Part shown: positions 11,144 to 21,400 of the stretch, in pieces
Position numbering within the stretch: the first letter of the stretch is position 1
Layout: each line of letters starts with the position of its first letter
From: Hofstenia miamia
Taxonomy: Eukaryota; Xenacoelomorpha; Acoela; Hofsteniidae
Direction of reading: 5' to 3'
DNA: 64,000 nt
Assembly: GCA_900660155.1 (NCBI GenBank)
Contig: CABFPE010000316.1
Coordinates: 496,990 to 560,989 of the forward strand
The notes under the pieces: generated by a model
The model's input: the letters and a program-made list of their open reading frames with translations, nothing else
Told to the model about the DNA's origin: nothing
The model's database searches: none
Made by a program: the position numbers and the translations under genes

Positions 11144-11359
11144 TTTATTAGTATGTGTAATTATATTTTAAAATCTGAATCCCAATGTTTTCTTACTGCA
11201 CTCCACGTACCTCCTATGCCAAACCTTTGCAAAAATTTTTTTTCAGTAATTTTCAGTAAACTACTCAGTTTAGTTTATCAGCTCGCATTCTTTGGTTTGA
11301 TTCATTAAGATTATTATTTGTTATTGTTAACTTTCTACTTTTAAAATCTATGATTTTTA

Positions 11360-13799
11360 GAAAAAAGCTATTCCAACAATTTTTCCCAATTTTCCTAAAT
11401 ATCTTTCTTCTACACCTGTAGTTAATCGTAGTGCTTCATCTACATGTAGTGAGAGAACAAACAAGCAGAATAATCGTTTACTTCAAAGGGAAGAACAGTT
11501 GTTTTATGAGGAAACTTTCAACTCTATCACAGATATTTATGAAAAGTTAGTTGCTGTAAAACTTCCTGTTGGTTTCATAATGTTGTTGGAAAATGGATTT
11601 TTGTTTTTTGTGAGACACAACTTTGATAATGCTATTGTTTCTGTATGCCAGTCATTGAGTATTTTAAACAATGAAAGTAATTGTTTTCTATTTACTGCTT
11701 ATGTGCATCAAACTCCTATTAGCAACAGTACATTTTCAGATCTTTTGCAAATGAAGAACGGACAATTAAAATTTATTTCTGAGATACAAAATATTTTAGC
11801 ACAATTATCTGGTTTTACGTCTGGCACCCAAGCTAAGAACTTCAACTATTACATCTCCCAAGCAGTAAAATTTTTGAAGAAAATTGAGTTTACAGATGAA
11901 ACCACAAATTTAACTTGTAAACAGATTAGTTTTTTTATAGAACAGTTGACTTTAATTTGTCACCCAATTTATGGACGTCACTATAGTGTAGATATCTTAT
12001 CTATTGCATACTCTCCGAAAGTATACCAGCTTATGTTAAGTGAAAATATTATAATATTACCTTCAGAAAAATACTTGCTTAAGCTTTCCAAACCCATTCG
12101 TGATGCTTCAATGGCTACTTATTTATGAATTCGTTCTTCTGAACTCAAAGCCATGGAAAAGAAAGTTATTTTGGCTGCTGATGAGGTCTATACAGCAAAG
12201 AAATGTGAATCTTCAAATGGAGTTACCAAATCAAGTGAGATTGGAAAAACAATTCTTTGCTTCATGATTTCATCAATTTCAGGGCCATATAGGGATGTAG
12301 TTTCAATGTCAGTCATTTCTAAGCTAACCACAACAATACTGGAAGAAAAATGCAAATCAATTTGTTCTCTTCTAAGAGAAGTCGGATTTGTTGTTCTAGC
12401 AGTATGTATGGATAATTTAGCAACTAATCGAAAATTTTATGTGAACCTTTGTGGTGGTATTCTATCCACTTCTTTCAATAACTCAGATTATTATGATAGT
12501 GAATGTAGTCTGATTATTGATCCTACACATAACTTTAAAAACTTATATAATAATTTTCAATGACGAAGAGAGTTTGTACTTCCTGAATTTACTGATTTCC
12601 ATTCGTCTTTTACTGCAAGTTTTTTTCAAATTATTCAACTTTATCAAAGAGAAAAAGATTTACCTTTGAAAATTGCATATAAGCTCAATTTGCGAAATCT
12701 TTCTCCAAATTATCTTCAACAAACTTCGGTAAAGTTAGCAACTGACATTTTCAGTGATAGCACCTTAGCAGGTCTAGAATATTATAACAGTTCTCACGAG
12801 CTATGTTCAAATGGCACAATTAAATTTGTTAGAATCATAAATCGGTACTGGAAAATAATAAATGTAAAAACTCTTCAAAAAGGTCTAAGAAAGAGGGACG
12901 CTTATATCGATCCAATAAAAAGTCAATCTGATTTTAATTTACATTATTTAATTGATTTTTCTAACTGGATGAAGGCTTGGATGGAATTATATCCAGAAAA
13001 AGGTCTATCTAGCGAGACATTTCAAGCAGTTCTACTCACTACATCATCGTTTGTTAACTTAGTACAGCATCTATTTGAAGACTATGAGTTTGAATTTGTT
13101 TTACTGGGATCCCTGCAAAGCGACAAGCTTGAGAAAAGATTTTCCTGGTATCGTCAAGCAAGTGGTGGGAATTACTATGTGTCATCAAGACAAATTTTAC
13201 AAACTGAAAATAAAATTAAAGTGCTTTCTTTAGTCAAATTTCGACATTTGGATATCCGCCATTGTGATATTAGTTCCAATGAAATCTCTTCCTTCAATTG
13301 TAATGACTAGTAAAAGTGAATGCATTCAAAATTTTATTTCACAATTTTGCATAGGAGAGATGAAAGAAATATTTGCTACTTCATTGCAGGATTGGTTTCT
13401 TTTTCAATTTTAAAAACAACCTCTTGTTTATTGTGTAAATCATACTTACTTTTGGATAATGAAAATAAAGCAATGGAATTTGATGATAGAGAAAATATCC
13501 CTAGTGATTTATTAGAACTTGTAAATCATGGAGCATTGATGTATCCGTCTAAAGCCGTTTACTTAATGGTTGGTTTAGCTTATCAGGTTTTTAAGTGTCT
13601 CTCACAGCAATCTTGTTTTAATGAATTATTAAGTGGATGTGAAAACCTATGCAAATTATTTGCATCTTTGTGTGATAAACTGTTACCACCAGATTATGAA
13701 GTTCTTGGAAAATATAAGTGTTGCGAATGCCAAAAGTCGCATTATTTCATCATCTTTGTAAAATGTATTAATTGCATAATGAAAAATTTTGTTAAATAA
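11360..13799 (+). pseudogene. P-element/THAP9-like transposase pseudogene
   Basis: The frame opens after TTTTTAG at about 11357 with KKAIPTIFPNFP, the segment that normally follows a THAP domain. The THAP domain itself is not found upstream, so the copy is 5'-truncated or that exon is lost. It continues in one frame through 11499-12128, 12153-12563 and 12666-13310, broken by in-frame TGAs at 12126 and 12561. Further frame changes near 13310-13380 precede the C-terminal part (13320-13799). Family marks are AADEVYTAKK, IIDPTHNFKNLYNN, LQSDKLEKRFSWYRQASGGN and YFIAGLVSFSI...CLLC. No P-type terminal repeats were found. It lies between two partial hAT copies. Confidence 0.85.
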
Positions 13800-14007
13800 T
13801 TTCAAAATCGAGTGTTAGAAAACCGAATAAATAAGTTTACTGGTTATTGAAAAGTATTTGCTGTATTGTACTATGTAAAATTGTTTTTCTGATTAAAGTA
13901 TGTTTACTATATTATAAATAACTTAATTGAATTTAAATTTATTGCATCGCCTCACTTGGCAAACATTAGTTTTGAGTTATCCGTCCAGTTAGTTTTACAG
14001 AGGTCCA

Positions 14008-14912
14008 TGGCTCATATGATCTAGTCGACGTCGGTGTCACAAACACATTCGCAGGTGACAGCATTGGTTGGGGGCAGGTGCCATGGATTGTTGCACGCAA
14101 ACAGGTGAAGGAGAGAAACTCAATGTTGATTGCTTCAACTTCAACTTTTTCGTTGGTGGACCTGGGGCACCAACATGATGTCTTCACAATCTAAAATAAT
14201 AAAAATTTTAATTACTTGTCAGCTTAAAACGGGTACATGTTTGAAATCAGCTCTGTGTATATAAGTAAAAAAGTAAATTTCATTAATTACCAACCCAAAT
14301 GATACCATTCTCGTACTTACCTTATGTTTTCAGTAGAGAGAGGGAAGTACACGACAAATTAGTACAGCTAAAGCAGAAAGAGGTGTTTAGCACCAGATAT
14401 TTAAAGTTGCGGTTAAATTATAAAATTAAATTGATGCATAAAAACAAGTTAAGAAATAATAAGGTTAGCACAGCTATACTTGATGTCCTTAACCTGAATT
14501 ATCCTAGCGTTGCCATATGGTAACGCAAAAAATAATTGGCCATACAGCATTAAGAAATATTCAAATTGCGCGCAATCTATTGTATATTTTAACAACATAA
14601 TATTCCCGCTCTATTTTTCAACTTGTATTCCCATTGGAGAAAGCTTATGTTATGTGTGGACAATGGAAAACAAATGGAAAAAAGTTTGTAACTTGAACCA
14701 CAAAAATTATTTGCAACTGTGTGAAAATTTTACAAAGAAAAAATTTCCAAGAAAAAAATCTAAAATATAAAATTTAGGATAATTCAGGTTAATATCCCAT
14801 GAAAGGAAACACATTTTGTAAACGCCATCTCCCTATCGTTTAAAAGATCTGTCAAAAAATATTATACTATCGTCGAGGAGGGGGAGCCGCGGCTCCTACG
14901 GCTCCCCCCCCT
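14008..14912 (-). mobile_element. Second, truncated hAT copy (5' end plus N-terminal codons)
   Basis: From GGCTCATATGATC to about 14835 this repeats 10575-11143, including the first codons of the transposase and its promoter region, with a deletion in the N-terminal coding part and a lost base in the ATG region. Unlike the first copy, it continues to a GC-rich end with GGGGGAGCCGCGGCTCC and GGCTCCCCCCCC, a likely terminus. A piggyBac-like MITE (14493-14788) interrupts it. It cannot encode a transposase. Confidence 0.75.
14493..14788. mobile_element. piggyBac-like MITE with TTAA target duplication
   Basis: This 296-bp insertion is bounded by perfect 14-bp inverted repeats, CCTGAATTATCCTA at the left and TAGGATAATTCAGG at the right. 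It is flanked by TTAA on both sides (14489-14492 and 14789-14792). The unoccupied site, CCTTAATGTCCCATG, is visible in the first hAT copy at about 11092-11106. TTAA duplication is the piggyBac hallmark. A subterminal near-palindrome, CGTTGCCATATGGTAACG, follows the left end. An 86-codon open stretch inside shows no transposase motif. Confidence 0.9.
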
Positions 14913-15508
14913 AAATAGGTCCATGGTTGAGCTTAGATTAGCTTTTGCAATAATTTAAATATGCATATAGCTAAATGTTGTCATTTTTATAACACTAAAC
15001 ATTCTAGCATTTAAAAATATGCATCTATTTAGATATATTACCGAATAGTTTGTATGGATAAATATACTATTTATGAAAAAAATATAGGTTACAACTAAAC
15101 ATTAATGTAACAGGATTTGATGATTTAAAATTGGTGTTCCCATAAATGAACACATTAACTTAAAAGCAATTATAATATTTGTATTTATATTTTATGTTGT
15201 AAAATTTTGGTGCTTATGCTTTAAAAATGCATATAAACACATATTTTTAATTTAGTGCTTTTAAAATTTGAAGTGTGTAGAATATTTTAGAAATCAGAAT
15301 GTCACAGTAAGTAGTTTTGTTTATAGGCGGCGGTGCTATATTTGATTTATAAGAATTTGGAGCAGTAAAAAGTCTTTAGTACACCAAACTATTAAGCTAC
15401 ACAGGCTCACTTATCTCGAATTTCATTGGTTTGCAATGCTACGGGAAGCAAGAAGTTAATCAGGTGGGTGGCAATGCAGCAATTCTTAGAAGATTCCTCC
15501 CTAGGTAC
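14913..15508. other. AT-rich sequence, no supported feature
   Basis: Low-complexity AT-rich DNA with no coding region or repeat boundary that I could support. Confidence 0.5.
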
Positions 15509-17475
15509 CTGTTGTCACATATGACGTAAACAGAAGGCCATAAAAAGGACGAATCACACCACCTTTTCAAATCTGATAAACAGTACATCACCACAACTGC
15601 AGAGTTTACTTACTCTATTAGCTATTTTGGGAACCAAAGTTATATAAAAACACGGTTGGATAAAATCCATAAGAGTCTTAAGTCTGAAGATTGGAGTAAA
15701 CATCTGGTACTCTCAATACTAAAAAATGATTAATCAAGCTGGTAAAATACTGGACCTTCAACCAAGCAAACAATAATGTAGTAAAGTGTCAATAAAAGGA
15801 TGGAACGCTGCAGAATTGAGCAGACAGCAGAGGTGCTACAACCCAACTAGAGCAGAGAGAGCTCTGCAGTATTCAAAGAGACGTCAGAAGAAGAAGTGCA
15901 GTGGTGTACTTGACAAAGTGGTGCTCAAAAACAACAGAGAAGAGTTAGCGTGCAAAATTGCTGCGGCGATAAAGTAGAAGTCAGCTATATTGTGACAAAG
16001 TGAGCCGCCAAGTAGCTAATTTTTTATAATTTAGTGTTACATTCCTGTAAGTTACCATATTTATACTTGGTGATCCAAGTTCTTAAGAGATTAAATATTT
16101 GTGCAGGAAATTATAGTTAGTTAAGATAGGTGACATTTTGATTTGTTATAGACAATATGCTTTACAAATAAACAGTTGATAAAGTATCTGTGTTGTGATT
16201 ATGATATTTAAATTAGTGGTAAATATTTTTAAAAGGATTAAAGATAAAATTCTATCTGCAATTAGTCAAATTTAATTAATACTCTCATTTCCTCTGGATG
16301 CAAAGGTTTCGCAGTTCAAATAAACTAGTGAAAAGAATATACAATCCATGAGAGCAATTTAACATATGCTACCACAGTTCTAAACTAAAGTCAGTAAATT
16401 CTTCACACTAATTTAAAACTAAAATACATTTGCTGTTCAAAATTAATTCAGAAATAGTATTCAACATAGAACATTAGCTTTGATATTGCTTGGTATTAAG
16501 TTGTAAAATTGGAGTGTTTTTGGCTCCTAGGAACTTTGTGACATTCAAAACTAACACAGATTCTTAGTGAATATCTGTACTTACTAACAAAATTAAAATT
16601 GGAATAACAATTAAGTGACTGGCCTGACAAACCAGTTAGAAGTTTACAGTAAAGTTTAACCAGTATTTTTGTAATCCTGCTTAGGTTTTCCAGTGTGTAA
16701 ACTAGTTGTCAAAGAGCTTTTAACACATAATATATGATTCCCCAAAACTGTAAATTCATAAAGCATTCACTGTTTATATTTTGTTGATAATAGTAGAGAA
16801 AAATAATAGTGCAGAGCTATTAAGATTTAACTTGCAGTTTTGTTTGTAATAACAGATAGATAACAGTAGAAACAGTTTAGTAAATGGTAATTAGAACAAC
16901 TTTTAGTGCATAATTATTATTTATGTGAATAAACAAGTATCAGAGTTAGTTACAGATTGTTCAGTTATAATTAGATCAAACTTTAATCTACGACTGAAAT
17001 AAATTGTTTTGGTTTAGAATCAAGCCTGTACACAGTCTACAGAAAGCTTGTACCATAAAATCTGCGTTGGTATAATTTAAGGAACCCAACCCCGTGCAAT
17101 TTTATAACATTTGGTCCAGTCAGCAGGATAAGAGCTTTGAAAATGACCCTAAATTGAGTATTGTACTAAAAACCTATTGGGTTCAATTGCAAGTGAACAT
17201 TTTTCAAAGTTTTAGTTCATAGGAAACAGAGTTTTGAAACAAGGAATAGTAGTTGTCAAAAATTAACTTTATAATTAAAGAAATAAATGTGATAGTATCA
17301 GAGAAGTTTTTCAAGTATAAAATAGAGAGCTATGGCCCAACAGTTAATGTTATTACAAGAAAGTTTGCATACACTGAAAATGAGACACCTTTTGATGAAT
17401 ATCTTAGTAACTTTCACCTGATATGTTCCTTGGACAGATGCTAAAACTAAGGCAGGTTACCTTGCTACCACTCTT
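15509..17475 (+). mobile_element. Possible Ty3-like LTR-retrotransposon remnant (LTR/leader plus gag start)
   Basis: The segment starts with TGTTGTCACATATGACG, similar to the start of many Ty3-type LTRs, with CATAAAAAGGACG downstream as a possible TATA element. TGGTCCAGTCAGCAGGAT at about 17112 could be a primer-binding site. The following open stretch resembles the start of a capsid domain. Only one LTR is seen and there is no protease, reverse transcriptase or integrase, so this is a tentative call. Confidence 0.3.
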
Positions 17476-17480
17476 TTAAA
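17253..17480 (+). pseudogene. gag-like fragment, truncated
   Basis: After a charged N-terminal stretch the frame reads FDEYLSNFHLICSLDRC. With one frame change it continues TKAGYLATTLL, matching the common LTR-retrotransposon capsid pattern of a short aromatic helix followed by KxxYLxTxL. The fragment runs directly into the left end of the Merlin element, which apparently truncated it. No nucleocapsid CCHC motif is present. Confidence 0.35.
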
Positions 17481-17803
17481 AAAAATTAAATGTGCCATTA
17501 GATTTAGTTTTTTTCACTGATTCCAAATCTCCTATTCTTTTTTAGGAAATCATTATTAAAAAAGTAATAGCGATTTTTTAATTAACATTAAAGCTACTCA
17601 TATTGCAGTATCAATTATTATATTTAGCATATTCACGCATAACAACCAATCATATTGAAGACACTTGTAATAAATGAATTGTATTTACTAATATTCCATC
17701 GATTATTCAAGACGATGATCTAGTTTGCTGTGCTCCATCAATTTGCACATTAAAATTGCTCATATATAAATAGAAGCTACGATTTCATAACATCATTTCA
17801 GTT

Positions 17804-18676
17804 ATGTCTTTTTGGAGAGTAGTTGAAACATTTAATTCCAATGTCGCTGCTGTGACATTTTGCAAACATGAAGGTCTTCTGTTTTCTCAGAGGCTTGTGT
17901 CTCTTATTCAGGACCAGCGTCAGATTGATGGTTAAATATTTCTTTGCAATCATTGTAAGCGAACGTGTTCACCCCGCAATGGTACGTTTTTCTCGAAGGC
18001 TCACCTGGAGGTGAAGTTGCTTTTAGCTCTCATTTGGTACTTCATGATTAAAACTCCAGTTACTCGTACAGCTAGAATTTTTCGTGTTGGATCACATACT
18101 GCAGTAGATTGGTACAACTTTTGCCGGGTTGTTTGTTCACTAGCATTACTTTGACCTGATGTGTGTCCGCAGACTTATGGTGGGCTTGGTCGATTGGTGG
18201 AGATAGACGAATGTTGTTGCTTGCCGCAAATACAATTACGGAAGGCGAATTGCATAACGATGGGTATTTGGAATTTATGATGTTGAAGATCGTCGATCTT
18301 TTCTTTGTTTCGTGAATTCCAAAGATCATCAGACTCTCATGCCCATTATTACGCAGAGATTCTTCCTGGTTCAAAGCTTTGCAGTGATTGTTGGGGCGCA
18401 TATTGATGGATTTTTAAATATCCTCCTCTACCATCGTCATATAAGCATCTCACAGTCAACCATTCTCTCAACTTCCCTGCAACTGGCAGTACGACAAATC
18501 GTGTTGAGTCTATGTGGTCTTAGGTCAAGAGGCGGTTGAAGTATATGAATGGAACTTTTCCTCATATGCTACTCAGTCATCTTGATGAATTTCTTTGGAG
18601 AGAGCTTTTCGATTTGCCTGGAATGAACACATTTGACAATTTCCTGCGGCATCTACGCGTGGTCTACCCTGTATGA
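17804..18676 (+). pseudogene. Merlin (IS1016/ISXO2-like) transposase pseudogene
   Basis: Starting at ATG 17804 (MSFWRVVETFNSN), the translation shows a zinc-ribbon-like half (CNHCKRTCSPRNGTFFSKA) and AVDWYNFCRVVC. It then shows the three catalytic motifs VEIDECC, LCSDCWGAY and NRVESMW, preceded by HLTVNHSLNF, and ends FDNFLRHLRVVYPV* at the TGA 18674-18676. This order is typical of Merlin and ISXO2-like transposases. Reading the whole protein requires crossing a TAA at 17933, several TGAs and at least one frame change, so it is inactive, although all three acidic residues survive. Two histone-type stem-loops begin 13 bases after its stop codon. Confidence 0.85.
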
Positions 18677-18689
18677 ATCAGCATATTTA

Positions 18690-18705
18690 AGCTCTTTTCA
18701 GAGCT
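18690..18705 (+). promoter_or_regulatory. Histone-type 3' stem-loop 1 after the Merlin transposase
   Basis: AGCTCTTTTCAGAGCT forms a perfect 6-bp stem with the TTTC-type tetraloop used in replication-dependent histone mRNAs. It differs from the animal histone consensus stem GGCTCTTTTCAGAGCC only at the base pairs furthest from the loop. It begins 13 bases after the transposase stop codon. Confidence 0.6.
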
Positions 18706-18716
18706 AATTTTCATTC

Positions 18717-18737
18717 GGCCCTTTTCAGAGCCACCCA
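18717..18737 (+). promoter_or_regulatory. Histone-type 3' stem-loop 2 with ACCCA flank
   Basis: GGCCCTTTTCAGAGCC is followed directly by ACCCA. This matches the canonical animal histone-mRNA 3' element, including the flanking ACCCA, with one stem base changed (a C-A mismatch). In histone mRNAs this hairpin binds SLBP and replaces the poly(A) tail. Here it lies 40 bases after the Merlin transposase stop. No certain U7-binding purine-rich element follows. Function is inferred from sequence only. Confidence 0.65.
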
Positions 18738-19302
18738 GTTAATCAAAGCATTACTTTGTTCAAATATTTGTATTTTAAACATTATATTAAAAGTGTCTTT
18801 ATTATTAATCATGAGTAATGTTAATTATATTAATAACACTGTGTGATAGCATTTGTGTACTGTGATTATATCAATTGCTAATAATCAAGACAATATACAC
18901 AACTATAAGTGATGTGATGAAATCGTAGTAACTTCTATTTATATATGGGCAATTGTAATGCGCAAATTGATGGAGCACTGCAAAGTAGATCGTCGTCCGG
19001 AGTAATCAATGAAATATTACAAATACAGTTTAATTTCAGCATCAGTGCTAAATACAATGCGTTTGTTGCAAAGGTTTTCAATATGATTGGTTGTAGCAAA
19101 AGAATATGCTAAATGTAATAATGTTAAGCTGCAAAATGATTGGTCGCCTTCAGATCTGTATGATTTACAAAATCGTTAATTACTTTTTTAATAATGATTT
19201 CCTAAAAAAAAAGAATAGCAGATTTTGAATTAGCGAAAAAAAATACATCTAATGGTATATTGAATTTTTTTTAAAAGAGTTGTCTATTCTGCAATTTCGG
19301 CC

Positions 19303-19701
19303 AAAGATCAACCCAATCTGCAAGCAGGTTAGTGATTCTATAATTTGTTATACTTATTAGAATTTCATACGTTTTAAATTGATGTTCATAATGCAATTGA
19401 TTGCACTTACTGCTTCTTTATGAAGTTAATTTTGTTACACTCTTATTCCAAGTTTCTATAAGTTTGGAACTATGGCAACTGTTATTACGGTTAGCACATG
19501 ATTAAAAATGCATATAATTAAATCACAATTCACACTTTTCATTCGAAAAGTGATTCAAATTCAACATTTATTTTTCTATGCCAATTTAGTGTAAATTTTG
19601 GTACTTTTCAGTGGATGGGGAGGGGGGTTGGAGATAACGCATAAGTACCTAATTTTAATTAATTATACATGATGAAAAATGTTTACGTGACGAGATGAGG
19701 A
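19303..19701. other. No supported feature
   Basis: AT-rich sequence with a short G-run (about 19615-19630). No gene or bounded repeat was recognised. Confidence 0.5.
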
Positions 19702-19990
19702 GGGTTCATATATATATATATATATTTAATANNNNNNNNNNNNNNNNNNNNNNNNNNNNNNNNNNNNNNNNNNNNNNNNNNNNNNNNNNNNNNNNNNNNN
19801 NNNNNNNNNNNNNNNNNNNNNNNNNNNNNNNNNNNNNNNNNNNNNNNNNNNNNNNNNNNNNNNNNNNNNNNNNNNNNNNNNNNNNNNNNNNNNNNNNNNN
19901 NNNNNNNNNNNNNNNNNNNNNNNNNNNNNNNNNNNNNNNNNNNNNNNNNNNNNNNNNNNNNNNGGGTTCATATATATATATATATATTTA

Positions 19991-20034
<44 letters not shown>

Positions 20035-20056
20035 TAAATATATATATATATATATG
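19702..20056. repeat. TA microsatellite enclosing an assembly gap (Ns 19732-19963)
   Basis: The 232-base N run is flanked on its left by GGGTTCATATATATA...TTTAATA (19702-19731) and on its right by the same 30 bases (from 19964). The right side then continues with further TA/TTTATA repeats to about 20056. Identical flanks suggest the two contig ends overlap or the array was too simple to assemble. Open frames across the Ns are meaningless. Confidence 0.9.
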
Positions 20057-21319
20057 CGCCAATTACGGGCGTTCAAGCGTGGCTGGCACGCCTTGAGAAA
20101 ATGAATATATTTAGCATTTGTAAACTAAACTCAGTTTAGCACATTATCTGCAAAGTTGTATTAGTTCAAATAAGTCACTAATATCTGCAAATATATGTAT
20201 TTAATGTAGCCAAATTTTTACTTGGTAGTTATTTTAAAATGCCATTATTGTTGAATATAGTTATTATTTCATATTTTTAGATTGCCTGGAAGAGTTGGTC
20301 TGTTATCTGCGTTTAATTGTTGGTAAAGGGTTAGGATAGGATTGTAATGTTTGTAGCCTATTTGCACACACGTTCCTTCACCGTACATGTTCTATGCCAT
20401 TAATCAGCACTGTTGTGGGAAAGATAAAATAAAAACTTGAAAAAATCGATGTTGAAGTCTAGTATTTATATGTTTTTATTTTTTTTGTAAAGTACTTTAA
20501 ATAACATTAAAGTTACTTATAAGAATATGGAAGTCTTGATATTGTTCTTATTTATTACTTTAAAGTTACATATAAGTAAAAAAAGCCTATGCATGGTTCT
20601 TTAAATTTCATGCTCATTACTTTATAGAACATCTTTATACTTTATAGTTCTTGCAATTTCTTGCACTAACGCAGTTAATACTTGAATTCATTTTATAAGA
20701 TTCTTGAACGATTTGACAAGATCTTTAAGGTCCTTTAAAGTTTTAGCTGTATTGGAGGTGTCTACAAAGCGCGTTAGCGTTATAACAAATGTTTATAACA
20801 AAAATATATGTCGCATAAAATAATATCTAGTAGAATAAAAAGTCATACAATCGTAGTAATCTTTATTGCAGTTTTTTACATTTTTTAATCTAGCAGCAAT
20901 GGGAGCAGCCATATACAATTTCCTAAATTACATTTTATTTTCTAAGTTTATTCTATTGTATTAGTGTGCAAAGAACTATTTTATAAATTTAATCTATAAT
21001 CTCAAAATAGTAATCAAATATAATGAAGAAATTGGTAAGGTTAATATATGCGATTTAGCATTTACTTTTGTTTGCACCAAATTTTGTTTGCACGTTTTCG
21101 ATATACAGGCGGGAAATCACTAAATTTTACATTAAGCATAGTTTTACATGTTAAAAGAAGTTCCCTCAACAATATAGCAATAACACATTAGTAACCATCA
21201 ACATCTAAGAAGCACTTGCAATGAACTCTTAAAGAAATTGGACATTTATTGTGTTCTATTTGTTGTAGTTATGTATTTTAAAAATCAATGAAATCATACT
21301 TCAATGAAGATGTAAATCT
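20057..21319. other. No supported feature
   Basis: AT-rich sequence without coding signal. No RNA gene or element boundary was identified. Confidence 0.5.
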
Positions 21320-21400
21320 TTAATTAAAGACAATAAAACGTTTAGAAGACGTCTTAAAGATGGTTTAGAAGATGTCTAGAAGACGTTTAGAAATGGCATC
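21320..21400 (+). repeat. Short block of 11-bp periodic repeats (GACGTTTAGAA type)
   Basis: The motif recurs as AACGTTTAGAA, GACGTCTTAAA, GATGTCTAGAA and GACGTTTAGAA, the same unit as the larger block at 23440-23830. The block starts with CAATAAAACG, whose inverse CGTTTTATTG occurs at about 23830, so the two blocks may be the two ends of one roughly 2.5-kb element. Confidence 0.55.

Larger units (their letters stand above)
17471..19302 (+). mobile_element. Merlin-family DNA transposon with long inverted repeats
   Basis: The left part (about 17471-17800) and the right part (about 18975-19302) are inverted, diverged copies of each other. They share ACTCTTTTAAAAAAAATT, CCATTAGAT, AGGAAATCATTATTAAAAA and ATTCAAGACGATGATCTAG (counterparts on the other arm are diverged). 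The right terminus ends GCAATTTCGGCC. The outermost left 20 bases do not match well and may belong to the neighbouring gag remnant. The transposase pseudogene lies between the arms. No target duplication could be confirmed. Confidence 0.75.

Noticed and set aside
7748..14912. A single hAT element spanning 7748-14912 with the P-like gene as cargo
   Set aside because: The flanking sequences at the two ends do not show a common target duplication, and hAT 5' sequence occurs twice, which fits two partial copies better.
17451..17475. GGCAGGTTACCTTGCTACC as the exact left terminus of the Merlin element
   Set aside because: It reads equally well as the continuation of the gag-like frame and aligns poorly to the right terminus; boundary left uncertain.
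18072..18539. Separate small genes on either strand within 18.0-18.5 kb
   Set aside because: These frames overlap the Merlin transposase reading, whose DDE motifs explain the coding signal.
19695..20076. Open frames across the N gap on both strands
   Set aside because: They consist of Ns and TA microsatellite translation; not coding.
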